From NCBI RefSeq assembly GCF_000316115.1, contig NZ_JH993797.1, positions 5,925,961 to 5,989,960 on the forward strand: DNA of 64,000 nt, in the 5' to 3' direction. Both the position numbers and the translations under genes were made by a program. The DNA is from Leptolyngbya sp. PCC 7375. Its GTDB lineage: Bacteria > Cyanobacteriota > Cyanobacteriia > Phormidesmidales > Phormidesmidaceae. How positions within the stretch are numbered: position 1 is the stretch's first letter; every line of letters begins with the position of its first letter. Shown here piece after piece: positions 44,599-54,800 of this stretch. The notes below the pieces were generated by a model. That model was given only the letters and a program-made list of their open reading frames with translations. It was not told the DNA's origin and searched no databases.

Positions 44599-44932
44599 AG
44601 AGATCCTGTTCTGAAACTGCGTTGGGTTACTCGCACGCCATAGTACAGGAGTGAGACCTGCTAAAGCCGATTTTTTGGGATCTGTTTATAGATGAGTGAT
44701 GGCTAAGTTGCCTGAATAACGGCTGCTGGTAAGAGAACTTTCTGGGGTTGAAAAAGAAGCCAAACGCCAGAGCTATCAGTACCTATTGCTACTTACCAAA
44801 AACTTCCCCTCCTGGGAGGGGCTCCGGGGTGGGTTGACCGCTTACGCCATCAGTTGAACCCACCTCGTCTAACCAGCACCTCTCCCGAGAGGGGATGACC
44901 TTAGATCTGGTTGTCCTTAGGGGAACCAATCC
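44599..44932. repeat. Intergenic region with a CCCCTCC/GGAGGGG repeat
   Basis: 334 bases without a gene between mtnP and por. A hairpin-plus-tail element CCCCTCCTGGGAGGGG followed by CGGGGTGGGTT lies at about 44806-44840. A related copy (CCCCTCC, TCGGAGGGGG, then GCGGGGTGGGTT) lies at about 51809-51846 after the RND gene. A further hairpin CCTCTCCCGAGAGGGG is at about 44879-44894. Confidence 0.55.
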
Positions 44933-45895
44933 CTATGCCATGCCGACTAGCTTCTCGCTTAGCTCCCACAGACGACGCGCTTTCACATCGTCTAGAGCCT
45001 CATTCGACATTTCTTGCACAAAGGACTTACGGCCTTCCTGCTGGCGGTTACCCCAGCTCCAGTAGTAACCCGATTGCTCATAACCAGGATCAGCAGCCAC
45101 AGCAGCCACGCGATCGCCAGCGACGGCTTCGGTCACATAGCCCTTGGTGATGTTCTTTTGGAACCAGGGGAAAATGGTCCGAAATGCTGGGTAGTGGTTG
45201 CGGAAAAGCTGGGTTTCGGCAACGCAACCAGGATAGAGAGAACTAAATACAATATCGGTAGACTCGCTATAGCGACGATGCAGCTCGCGCATAGTTAGCA
45301 CATTGCACAACTTGCTGTCTTTATAGGCCTTACCTGGCTTAAACTTTTTGCCGTTGGCCATGGTGACCGGTGCTTTGAAGCCCTGCTCGAAACCTTCGAG
45401 GTTACCCAGGTCTGGTGGTGCAGGGAATGGGATCTTGCCGCCTAGCTCCTTGGGATTAGCAGTGACAGTACCCAGGATTACCAGACGAGGATGGGACGAT
45501 TTTTTCAGGTCCTCCAGCATCAGGTTGCACAGCAGGAAGTGCCCCAGGTGGTTGGTTGCCATGCTCAGCTCGTAACCGTCTTCGCTACGCATGGGTTCCT
45601 TGAGCAGTGGTAAATAGACAGCGGCATTGCAAACAAGGGAATCTAATGTTCTGCCACTGGCACGAAAGTCTTTTACAAAGCTACGTACACTATCTAAACT
45701 GGCCAAGTCTAACTTGATAATGGAATAGGAACCATCGGGCATACCGACTTCCTTCGCCACTTTTTCAGTTTTAGGCAGATTGCGACAGGCCATTACCACG
45801 TGCCAGCCTCTATCAGCCAAAGCCTTTGCTGCGTATAGGCCAACGCCGGAGGAGGCCCCGGTAACTACCGCCGTTGATTGCTGAGATTGGTCCAT
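44933..45895 (-). CDS. por: Light-dependent protochlorophyllide oxidoreductase
   Basis: 320 residues, normal for cyanobacterial POR. Short-chain dehydrogenase fold: NADPH-binding VVTGASSGVGLY (10-21), NNAAVYLP-like VCNAAVY, and catalytic Tyr and Lys in YKDSK (near 190). The POR-specific SLYPGCVAET and WGNRQQEGRKSFVQE identify it among SDRs. It reduces protochlorophyllide to chlorophyllide only in light. chlB for the dark route is 8 kb away in the same window. Confidence 0.97.
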   Translation of the reverse strand: MDQSQQSTAVVTGASSGVGLYAAKALADRGWHVVMACRNLPKTEKVAKEVGMPDGSYSIIKLDLASLDSVRSFVKDFRASGRTLDSLVCNAAVYLPLLKEPMRSEDGYELSMATNHLGHFLLCNLMLEDLKKSSHPRLVILGTVTANPKELGGKIPFPAPPDLGNLEGFEQGFKAPVTMANGKKFKPGKAYKDSKLCNVLTMRELHRRYSESTDIVFSSLYPGCVAETQLFRNHYPAFRTIFPWFQKNITKGYVTEAVAGDRVAAVAADPGYEQSGYYWSWGNRQQEGRKSFVQEMSNEALDDVKARRLWELSEKLVGMA

Positions 45896-46152
45896 GGGTG
45901 TTGATGTCTAAAAGCGAGTCTAAAGTGGTTTTGATCCGTGAGTACCCTAGGATCTCATACGGTTGAGCGCTAATAGCTATCTGAAATAAACCTTAAGCAA
46001 TGTGGGGCAAGGTTAGGGCTTGTGGAGATATGTGAAGTAATATTACGGCTTCGAGGATCGCACTAATTCTCTATTATTAAGCACCCCATTATCCCATCAC
46101 TCATCCACCCATCTACAGCCCGAACCTGGGTCTTTATTTTTGTGCAATCCCC

Positions 46153-46449
46153 TTAACTCTTAGGTGATCGTGCAACTTTGCCGCCAGAACCACCGGTAGC
46201 GCCCCAAGACGGGGAAGAGCCTTTGCCTTGGGTCTTGCAAAAGGTGCCTTGAAATCGTTCGGGATCGCCAAAGACCAGTTTGGGCTGATGTTCGACTTTT
46301 TGTTCATTCGGTTCCTGTACCAAGCCCAGAGCTTGTAACGCCTTAGGGGTCCAGGGTTTACCCATAAACATAAACATGCCGGGGGAGTTAGAAATGGGCA
46401 GGTACATATGGCAACGGCGTTTGGTATGCCAAAAACGTTGTTGTTTCAT
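46153..46449 (-). CDS. Hypothetical protein, 98 residues
   Basis: Basic N-terminus (MKQQRFWHTKRRCHMYLPIS), a middle part with GKPWTPKALQALGLVQEP, and a Gly/Ser-rich basic tail. No domain recognised and no membrane helix. Open, isolated frame with plausible codon use; likely a cyanobacterial conserved small protein but I cannot name it. Confidence 0.5.
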   Translation of the reverse strand: MKQQRFWHTKRRCHMYLPISNSPGMFMFMGKPWTPKALQALGLVQEPNEQKVEHQPKLVFGDPERFQGTFCKTQGKGSSPSWGATGGSGGKVARSPKS

Positions 46450-47170
46450 GACAATGCGCTGTAGAAGAACGGAGAAAGATTTGCGGGCAATAGAAAGTTA
46501 AAGAGGCTAGAAATATACGTAAAAGTGTTGATGCCAGGAGAAAAATAGTCTGAGATAGTTAAATGATTGCAGACTATTTTCTAGCAGGTAGCACTAGCGT
46601 TTGCTTACCCAAATTAGGGCCAGCATTAACAAAAGAAAGAATTTTTTTGATGAATATCCAGCAGACGACAACAGCTATCGAATTCGATAGTGTTGGTTGG
46701 CGATCTCGGGCTTCCCGGGGCAAGGAAGTTGACTAAGCCGATGGATCATTAAGCCGGTGGTGATTAATTGGACATAATCAGGTAAGCTGACTATGTAAGG
46801 TTGACAAATGCTATTTGTGATACAACCTCATACGAGACTTTCTATCCGTTCTACTCTTCGTACAGCTACGGGTTTACCCGGATGTTTTTTCAAGTTTTTT
46901 ACAAAGCCCTAAAGCCTTGCCTTATAAGCATTTGAAGTTTTAGGTATAAAGATATACTGGGATTTTTGCAGAATCACTGAAAGTTTCTTGGCGTGAACGT
47001 GCAAGCGATTCTATGCAGAAGGCTGATCTTTACAGATTGTGGCTAAACATTTTCCCGTTGGTCTATCTCACAGTTTTAGCGGTTTTTACTATGCAAGGGC
47101 CGGCTGGATACCCAACCGGCCCTTGCATGGGAATAGTTTAGAGTTCAATCATGCAGGCCCTAGCAAAAAG
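46450..47170. other. Long intergenic region, no gene supported
   Basis: 721 bases. A CTATCGAATTCGATAG palindrome lies near 46675, and a 13-bp stem hairpin at 47091-47128 (listed separately). A frame of 28 codons from 46650 has no support. No clear regulatory site found. Confidence 0.4.
47091..47128. terminator. Strong hairpin after the DUF4347 gene
   Basis: Perfect 13-bp stem ATGCAAGGGCCGG/CCGGCCCTTGCAT with a 12-base loop lies 43 bases beyond the stop of the minus-strand DUF4347 gene. No T-tract follows on either strand, so it may act as a transcript-stabilising or Rho-type end. Confidence 0.45.
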
Positions 47171-50158
47171 CTAGATAGTGGAGAATCGAACAACAACATC
47201 ATCAAAGTCTCGATCACCAAGACCAGCTTGATCTTCGATGCCAAAGGCGTTGTCACCCAGATGTCTGATGTGGTCGTTATTGCCAGTATTAACACCACTG
47301 TGACTAAATACGACTTCGTCAACAGTTGGGTCTATGCCATCAATAATGACAAAGATGCCCAGGTGCAGACCGCCAGTGAGGGATGTTTCAAAGGTATTTG
47401 TCTGACCGTTAGTACCCGATAGGTTGATGTTTAATCGGTTTGCGATCGCAGCCTCTTCATACCCCATATCCCCAGGCATCAAGGTTTGTCCTGTGAAGGT
47501 GTCGATAATTCCACCATTGGCAAAGTCAGTGGTGTAAAAATCAATCGTATTGTCCATTGCGGCCTCTCGATATACCGAGAAGCTCATGGCAAGTTCGGAG
47601 GATTGAGCGGTTAAATCAATAGCCTGAGCATCGTTGACCAGCAGGTTTGTATTCACAGTTGCAGTGGCCAACTCAACACTCAAGCTGACACCATTGCTAA
47701 AGTCCAGCAGTACTTCAGAATCAGAAACTGAACTGGATGTTGCAAATAGAGTCTGACCGTTATCTCGGATAGCAAACTGGATTCGTTCACCGGGATCAAT
47801 GCGATCGCTATCGACTGTAAACAGAGGCAGCGTATTAATGGCTAGCTCGTCATAGTTCAGTAACGAAAACTGGCCAATGGGCTCCCCAGAGTCCGTAGGT
47901 GATGTCCCAGCATCGAAAACCATAACATCCGTAACATCGGTTATCGTCCCCTGGAGAAACGTTAATCGAATAGTATTGTCATTACCAAGTTCCGTCACTT
48001 CCACCCCGTTGGTGGACGGCAAGACCGTAAGTAAGCCGTTCAATGGAGAATCATCATTGCCATTGTCAGGACCAGCCGTGGGAGGCTCTTCTGAAGACTC
48101 TTCAGGGTCTGGCTTAATGACTGGCACCTCGGGGTCAGGCACAGGCGGCTCCGGCACCACAGGCTCTTCTTCTTCCTCCACAGGGTCCGGGAGTTCCGGC
48201 TCAGTAATTGTATAAACCTCGTCAATGGTCGGTTCGCGCAACGTTAACCCATTGCCCACAATATCCGTAATGTCTAAATTCCCAGCTAAGTCAATGCCAA
48301 CGACATTGTTAGGCGGGGCGCTCACATTAACCGTAACAGAAATTTCATAGCGAGTGCTGTCTATGGCCGTCACGGAATCAATTGTCGCTGTTGGGTCCCC
48401 ATTAATCACAAAATCTTCTAGGCCAACGTTAGTCACTGCTTCACTAAACGTGGCTTCAAAGACCACTGTACCGCCGCTAACAACTTCATCGGTAGGAGCC
48501 TTGCGACGAATGCTCTCTAGTACAGGCGCAATCTCATCAACAACCTCGGGTGGTTCTCCCAACCGTTGCACAACAGCACCTTTAACAATAACTCCCTCAG
48601 CATCAAAAGTCTCTCGATAGAGGACATAGGGAATATTGTTAACATCAAATTCAAGATCGGGAAAGTTCATCGGCCCAATGGAAAACCCACTGTCCCCCAG
48701 ATAAACCCAAGTGTCATTCTCTAGAACTCTAACCGAAACCTTATCTTTCTTGGCTTGATCAACAATGGCCAGATGTAAAACATTATTGTTGTCAAACTCG
48801 ATATCAGGGTGAAATCCGCCTGCGGTGGAGGCATTATTGTTGCCAACCTGCACCCAATCAGTGCCGTTAAACGTTTCTACAATGGCTTTATTGCCTTCAC
48901 CATTGCCCCGGGCGCGATAAACCACATAGGGCACATTGTTGTTATCAAACTCGATATCGGGCGCGTAGGACTCTGCCCCAATCGAAAATGCCTCTGTGCC
49001 AACAACGCTCCATTGCCCATTGATAAACCGTTGTACGGTTACCCTATTGGTGCGACCACTGGCCGAAAGATACGCAATATAAGGAACACCATTACCATCT
49101 ACATTCAGGTCAGCGGCCTCAATTTCACCACTCGAAAATCCAGGCTGGCCAACATTTACCCAAGTAGTACCGTTAAATGTTTGAACAGTGGCTCGTCCAT
49201 CCTGGTTTCTATCGGTGTAAGCAATGTAGGCCGTATCCCCATCAAAGGTCAGGCTAATATCTTTCAAACCACCTGCAGAAAACCCAGGTCTGCCGACATA
49301 GACCCAGTCATTCCCGTCAAACCGCATGACAGAAGCCCGGTTTCTGTTAGCGCTATCTTTGAAGACAACATAGGGCGTATCGTTAGAGTCAAACTCTAAC
49401 CCTGCAAAACTTGCATTACCGCCAGGAAACCCTGGTGTCCCCACAGTTACCCAGTCGACACCATTAAACTGCTTGACCGTAAGTTTTAAGTCGTTGCCAC
49501 CATCCTGAAAAATGATGTAGGGCCTACCTTGGCTATCCAGTTCAATATCAAAGTCATTGGCAATATCTTGAGAAATGGCACCAGAGCCCACCTGAGTCCA
49601 TGCCAGAGTGCCTTGATAGCCCTGTAGTGTTTCTGGTGTAAACAGCGAGTTAGCAACAGGTAACCATTCACCATTACCGAGCACTTTGGCGCTAGCAACA
49701 ATTGTAGCTGACGTGATCTCGGTAAGGCGATGTATAAAGTCTTGACCCACGTTGTCCTGGGCAACGTTACAGGCCATCAGGGTGAGCTTGGCCTGGTTAG
49801 TCGAGGCAAACCACCGTTCTAGCTGTTGTGCATAATTGTCTAAGTTCTTAAGCTCTAATGTGTCAGACCCAAGACCCATGCCACCAGGAAAACCATGGCC
49901 AATTAGGGTGAGATCGTGGGTTGGATTTTGCTGTAGAAATGTTGTTATTTGTTCTATGCCATCATGCTCTTTGGTCAGCACATAGGCTTGAACATTGGCC
50001 TGTAAACCATCTAACAGTAGGTTTAGGTTATCAATGTGTGGATCAAAAATAACAGTCTTTGGAGTAATAGATGTTTTTCCACGGCGGCAGGCCACCGATA
50101 CTCGTGGGTTGACCACATCAACAATACGATTGTGGGTCAGCACATTTAGTAGTGGCAT
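47171..50158 (-). CDS. Large DUF4347 protein with seven-repeat propeller, Ig-like and DUF4114 parts
   Basis: 995 residues with no Sec signal. Residues about 35-185 are DUF4347, with LTLIGHGFPGG (His88) and LTLMACNVA (Cys130), a His/Cys arrangement like caspase-clan folds. Seven repeats of about 48 residues follow (about 200-545), each with a (D/L)xxFDxNxxPYVxY core and a FNGxxWVxVG core, fitting one seven-bladed beta-propeller. Then come an Ig-like domain, a Pro/Glu-rich linker and a C-terminal DUF4114 (GNNDHIRHLGDNAFGIEDQ, DRDFDDVVVRF). Likely an exported surface protein, perhaps by type I secretion; the route is inference. Confidence 0.85.
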   Translation of the reverse strand: MPLLNVLTHNRIVDVVNPRVSVACRRGKTSITPKTVIFDPHIDNLNLLLDGLQANVQAYVLTKEHDGIEQITTFLQQNPTHDLTLIGHGFPGGMGLGSDTLELKNLDNYAQQLERWFASTNQAKLTLMACNVAQDNVGQDFIHRLTEITSATIVASAKVLGNGEWLPVANSLFTPETLQGYQGTLAWTQVGSGAISQDIANDFDIELDSQGRPYIIFQDGGNDLKLTVKQFNGVDWVTVGTPGFPGGNASFAGLEFDSNDTPYVVFKDSANRNRASVMRFDGNDWVYVGRPGFSAGGLKDISLTFDGDTAYIAYTDRNQDGRATVQTFNGTTWVNVGQPGFSSGEIEAADLNVDGNGVPYIAYLSASGRTNRVTVQRFINGQWSVVGTEAFSIGAESYAPDIEFDNNNVPYVVYRARGNGEGNKAIVETFNGTDWVQVGNNNASTAGGFHPDIEFDNNNVLHLAIVDQAKKDKVSVRVLENDTWVYLGDSGFSIGPMNFPDLEFDVNNIPYVLYRETFDAEGVIVKGAVVQRLGEPPEVVDEIAPVLESIRRKAPTDEVVSGGTVVFEATFSEAVTNVGLEDFVINGDPTATIDSVTAIDSTRYEISVTVNVSAPPNNVVGIDLAGNLDITDIVGNGLTLREPTIDEVYTITEPELPDPVEEEEEPVVPEPPVPDPEVPVIKPDPEESSEEPPTAGPDNGNDDSPLNGLLTVLPSTNGVEVTELGNDNTIRLTFLQGTITDVTDVMVFDAGTSPTDSGEPIGQFSLLNYDELAINTLPLFTVDSDRIDPGERIQFAIRDNGQTLFATSSSVSDSEVLLDFSNGVSLSVELATATVNTNLLVNDAQAIDLTAQSSELAMSFSVYREAAMDNTIDFYTTDFANGGIIDTFTGQTLMPGDMGYEEAAIANRLNINLSGTNGQTNTFETSLTGGLHLGIFVIIDGIDPTVDEVVFSHSGVNTGNNDHIRHLGDNAFGIEDQAGLGDRDFDDVVVRFSTI

Positions 50159-50590
50159 AGATTAAAAACTTGGGTTAGTATTGAGTTGAACCATCTTTGA
50201 AAATGAAAAACATAAAGCATAAAAATGAAGCATGAAAAGACTGTTTTTGATATGCAAAAACACACCACCTTTACCTAAGGCAGATAGGACTTTTCACGTG
50301 CTTTATGTTTGGAGATGCTGATCCTTGTGCTTTGAAATTAAGAATAAAAACAGAATTTATATCTGAGAACCCGGCGATAGCAAGTTCTACAACGTCTTAA
50401 TATAAAGACATAATTATTGTGAATTTAATATTTAAAGCCAGAACATCTACAAGTAGAAAAACTTGATGAAATCTTTTAGACCAAGGCACAATACGGCAGT
50501 AGCGGATTTTTATGTTGTGTTTTTGGTCCTATAGTCCCTAAAGTTAACAACATTGCTCGGTAGATTTTTGCTGGTGTTTACCATGAACTG
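50159..50590. other. Intergenic region upstream of the DUF4347 gene
   Basis: 432 AT-rich bases between two minus-strand genes, containing A-rich stretches and the presumed promoter of the DUF4347 gene. No repeat or ORF supported. Confidence 0.4.
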
Positions 50591-51685
50591 CTAAGGGGTT
50601 TCAGGTAAAGTCATTGCAGGCAACGACTCTACTACACGCCGAATCCCCTGTACTACATCCAGAAAGGCTTCGTCCTGATCATCCCATCGAGTCACTGGCT
50701 TTGCATCTTTGGGTAACGCCTGTAGCTTCTCAAATGGTGTTCCTTTAAAGTCCACCGGCTTCAAAATGATAGGAATCACCCGCGCAGTCCCAGCCTTATG
50801 ACGCTCCATGGCCCGCGCCAGTTCAATATCATGGATATAGTTTGACGCCATAAATCGAGGCGTCACTAACAACAAAATAATCTGGGCAGCTTCCAATTCA
50901 GATTTGATTGCATCATCCCATTCTGTTCCTGCTTCAATCGCTCTATCCTGCCAGGGCTTAATCTTCTTTTGTCGCGTTAGTGCCGACAAGTGAATCTCTA
51001 GTTCTTCTTTAAGGCCCTCATCCTTATGGGAATAGGAAATAAATACACCTAGCGGTTCATTTGGAGCAGGTTTGGTCACGGGTGGAGATGCTGGTTGAGA
51101 CGCTGGCTGGGTTTTGGTTTTCACATTCCCCTTCAACAGTACTGGCACATCCTCATCCCCCGTACTATTCAGTGCCATTGCCACCTTGCCTGACTCAAAC
51201 GCAAAGTCCACCGACTCCCCAGCCCCCAGCGCATCATAAAACCCTACTGCAAACTCAATCGCAGCACGGTTACCCATAGAGTCACTCATCCCTATCACAT
51301 AGGGTATATGCTCCACAATTGCCTGTGCCTGCGTCTGCGAGTAACACCCATTTAGTAGCACACAGTCAATCGGCGATTTCTGCCCGATCAGCTTAAACAA
51401 ACCTGCTAAAGCAGTTCCCGTTACCAGCTGACTATTACCCGACACATCCTCAAAATACAGGCCTGCATCACCAGCACCATGCCCAGAAAAATGAACGATC
51501 TGCGGTGATTCTTCTAGCATCGCCCGCTGCAAATCACGAGGACGTACAGCCCAGCGCTGCACAATCTCAAACTCATCACGATGACTAGCCCGCTGCAGCC
51601 CCTCACTAATATCCCGAACTTCTTCACCTATCCGTAAACGTGCAGTATCATTCGGATTCGCCGCAAGCATCAGGATTTTAGGCAT
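50591..51685 (-). CDS. CHAT-TIR fusion protein
   Basis: 364 residues in one frame. Residues 1-190 form a CHAT (caspase-HetF-like) protease-type domain with catalytic-dyad candidates His69 in IVHFSGHGAG and Cys114 in VLLNGCYSQ. A Pro/Ala-rich linker (about 190-210) follows. Residues 212-350 are a TIR domain with GVFISYSHKDE at the start and HDIELARAM, where Glu288 fits the NAD-cleaving glutamate. CHAT domains are proteases or caspase relatives; TIR domains often hydrolyse NAD or make signalling nucleotides. Such proteins are candidates for immunity or cell-death effectors. No partner gene is adjacent. Confidence 0.88.
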   Translation of the reverse strand: MPKILMLAANPNDTARLRIGEEVRDISEGLQRASHRDEFEIVQRWAVRPRDLQRAMLEESPQIVHFSGHGAGDAGLYFEDVSGNSQLVTGTALAGLFKLIGQKSPIDCVLLNGCYSQTQAQAIVEHIPYVIGMSDSMGNRAAIEFAVGFYDALGAGESVDFAFESGKVAMALNSTGDEDVPVLLKGNVKTKTQPASQPASPPVTKPAPNEPLGVFISYSHKDEGLKEELEIHLSALTRQKKIKPWQDRAIEAGTEWDDAIKSELEAAQIILLLVTPRFMASNYIHDIELARAMERHKAGTARVIPIILKPVDFKGTPFEKLQALPKDAKPVTRWDDQDEAFLDVVQGIRRVVESLPAMTLPETP

Positions 51686-51843
51686 TGATAGAGCATGGAG
51701 TAAGTCGCTCTTAATATAGCCTGTTAGTTTTAGCCAGTCAGTGACTAGACACAGAAATTCGGAATGTTAGCCAAAAAAAATCTGCAGAGGTAAAGTCTAT
51801 CTGCAGATTTCCCCTCCTCGGAGGGGGCTGTAAGCGGGGTGGG

Positions 51844-54800
51844 TTAAACGCCTGTGCCTGTCATTTTTCTCTCATATACAGCCATCTGCTCACCATCATT
51901 TGGACCCTTCGGAGGCTTAAACTGTTCGCTTAAACTCTTCACCACGATGTACAAAATTGGCACAACAAACAAACTCAAGAAGGTTGCCACAAACATGCCG
52001 CCAAATACTGCTGTCCCCAACGACTGACGACTGCCCGCGCCCGCACCTGTTGCAATTACCAGTGGGAAAATACTACTCAGTGTGGAAATTGCCGTCATCA
52101 AAATTGGTCGCATCCTTGACTGAGCGGCTTCTAACGACGCCTTGACAATGGGTAACCCCTGGTCGCGCAGCTGATTGGCAAACTCCACAATCAAAATCGA
52201 GTTCTTACTGGCTAAACCAATCAACATTACCAAACCAATCTGGCAATATACATCGTTCGGTAATCCTCGCATCGACTGAGCCAACAAGGCCCCAAATACC
52301 GCTAGCGGTACCGCAAAGAGAATAATCACCGGGTCCACATAGCTCTCGTACTGGGCTGCCAGTACCAGGAATACAAAGATAATCCCTAAGCCAAAGATAA
52401 TCGGAGCCTGACTACCCGATTCAATCTCTTCTAATGCATTGCCCGTCCACTCATAGCCAAGACTGGCTGGCAACACCTGAGCGGCGACCTCTTCCATTGT
52501 GTCAATGGCCACACCAGAACTGACACCAGGTGCCGCCGCGCCATTAATTTCAATAGAGCGGAAGAGGTTGTAATGGTTAATCGTCTGGGCTCCAGTGGTC
52601 TCACTCAGACTCACCAGACTACCCATGGGAATCATCACGTCATTGTTAGAACGGACATAGAGTTTGTTGATATCGTCTGGAGCTGAACGATATTGCTGAT
52701 CGGCCTGAACATATACCCGATAGGTGCGTCCCTGTAATGTAAAGTCGTTGACGTAACGCGACCCGAGATATGTCTGCAATGTGCCAAAGACTTCGTCGAT
52801 GTCCACATCCAGGGCTTTAGCCTTATCGCGATCGACATCGATCTCAATCAGAGGAGAGTTCGCTGCATAGGTGCTAAACACTGCATTGAGGTTAGGGTTT
52901 TGATTGGCTGCCCCCAACAGGCCAAACATGTTTTGCACCAGGGTATCGATGGTCAGATTGCCGCGTCGATCCTGTAGTTGAAACTGGAAACCGCTAAAGC
53001 TGCTTAAACCCTGAATAGCGGGTGGGTTTACCGGAAAGACACGCGCTTCAGTAATGTTGCTAAATTCGCCAAAAAGCTGACCAATCAAACTAAAGGATGT
53101 TATGCCCGGTGGTCGCTCTTCCCAAGGTTCTAGCGTCGTGAAGACGACACCGTTGTTAGCAGTGTTACCGTTAAAGCTAAATCCACCCACAGCAAATGTG
53201 GCTCGTACACCGTCTTGGGCCAAAATGGTTTCTTCCACCTGACGCATGACCTTACTGGTCTGGTTTAGGGAAGACCCCTCTGGACCCTGGATCAAGGTAA
53301 TGAAATACCCCTGGTCTTCATCGGGTAAAAACGCTGATGGCACACTGTTATATAGCCAGCCGGTCAACACCAAAGATGCTACAAATGCTGCTAAAACAAA
53401 GACTTTGAACCGGTTGAGAATCTGTAGGGCACCGCCATACTGGGCGCGTATATTGTCGAGTAAACGGTTAAAAGGATTGAAGATAATGTCTAGCCAGCCG
53501 TGGCTGCCGGTATGTTGGCGCAGTAGCAAACCGGCCAGGGTGGGGGTGAGTGTCAGGGCGTTGAAAGTGGAGAGTGCGATCGCAAACGCAATGGTCAGCG
53601 CAAACTGCCGATATAGCGCCCCCGTAGTCCCTGGGAAAAACGCCACCGGAATAAACACCGCCATCAGCACTAGGGACGTGGCAATGACCGCTCCGGTCAG
53701 CTCCCGCATCGCCTCCACCGCCGCCAGCTTCGGCGACATGCCCCGATTCTGAATCTTCGAGGCAATATCTTCCACCACCACAATGGCATCATCCACCACC
53801 ATCCCTGTGGCCAGGGTGAGACCAAACAGCGTCAGACTGTTGATGGAAAAGCCAAAGATTTTAACAATGGCAAAGGTACCGATCAGAGCCACCGGAATGG
53901 TAATCGCCGGAATAAGCGTCGTTCGCCAGTCCTGGAGGAAGAGGTAAATCACCAGCACCACCAGACCCACTGCCTGAACCAGCGTCCAGACTACGCGAGC
54001 AAGAGACTGGCGGACAAACTCTGTAGTGTCGAAACCAACACCGTACTCCATGCCCTGGGGAAACTCGTCCGCCAGCTCTGCCATGACCTCTCGTATACCC
54101 TGGGCCACCTGCAAGGCATTACTGCCCGGCAGTTGGAAAATACCAAGACCTACCGATTCGTTGCCATTAAATCGCAGGAATGTGTTGTAGCTTTCTGCCC
54201 CCAGCTCGGCTCGTCCCACATCCTTGAGTTTTACCAAAGCGCCATTCTCTCCGGTTTGAATGACCAGTTCTTCGAACTCAGAGACTTCCTGCAAACGGCT
54301 GACAGCCCGCAGGTCAATCTGGAAGGTTTGGTCTTCCGGTGAGGGAGGCTGACCAATTTGACCCGCACCTATCTGAATATTCTGTTCTTGCAAAGCCTGG
54401 ACTACGTCATCAGCCGTCAGCTCTCGTCTGGCCAAACGCTGCGGATCTAACCACAATCGCATCGCATAGGTACGTTCGCCAAAGATAACCACATCCCCAA
54501 CACCGGGCACCCGTCGCAGGGCATCCACAATGTATAAATCGGCGTAGTTACTTAAAAACACACTGTCAAACGTGCCATCCTCTGAAAACAAACTCATGCC
54601 CAGCAGAATATTGCTGTTCTGCTTGGACACGACCACACCCGTCTGCCGCACTTCTTCCGGTAGCTGGGGCTCTGCCAGCGACACCCGGTTTTGCACGTCG
54701 ACGGCTGCAATATCCTTGTCGCGGCTGGCGTCAAAGGTGACGACAATATTGCTAATGCCGCTATTACTACTGTTGGAAGAAATATAGCGCATCCCTTCCA

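Noticed and set aside
48809..49399. Plus-strand ORF of 196 codons inside the DUF4347 gene
   Set aside because: Antisense to the propeller repeats, which have clear family features on the minus strand.
50591..51685. A multi-gene defence island around the CHAT-TIR gene
   Set aside because: Neighbours are a surface protein and an efflux pump; no sensor, helicase, methylase or nuclease is adjacent.
53246..53752. Plus-strand ORF of 168 codons inside the RND gene
   Set aside because: Antisense to conserved RND membrane helices.
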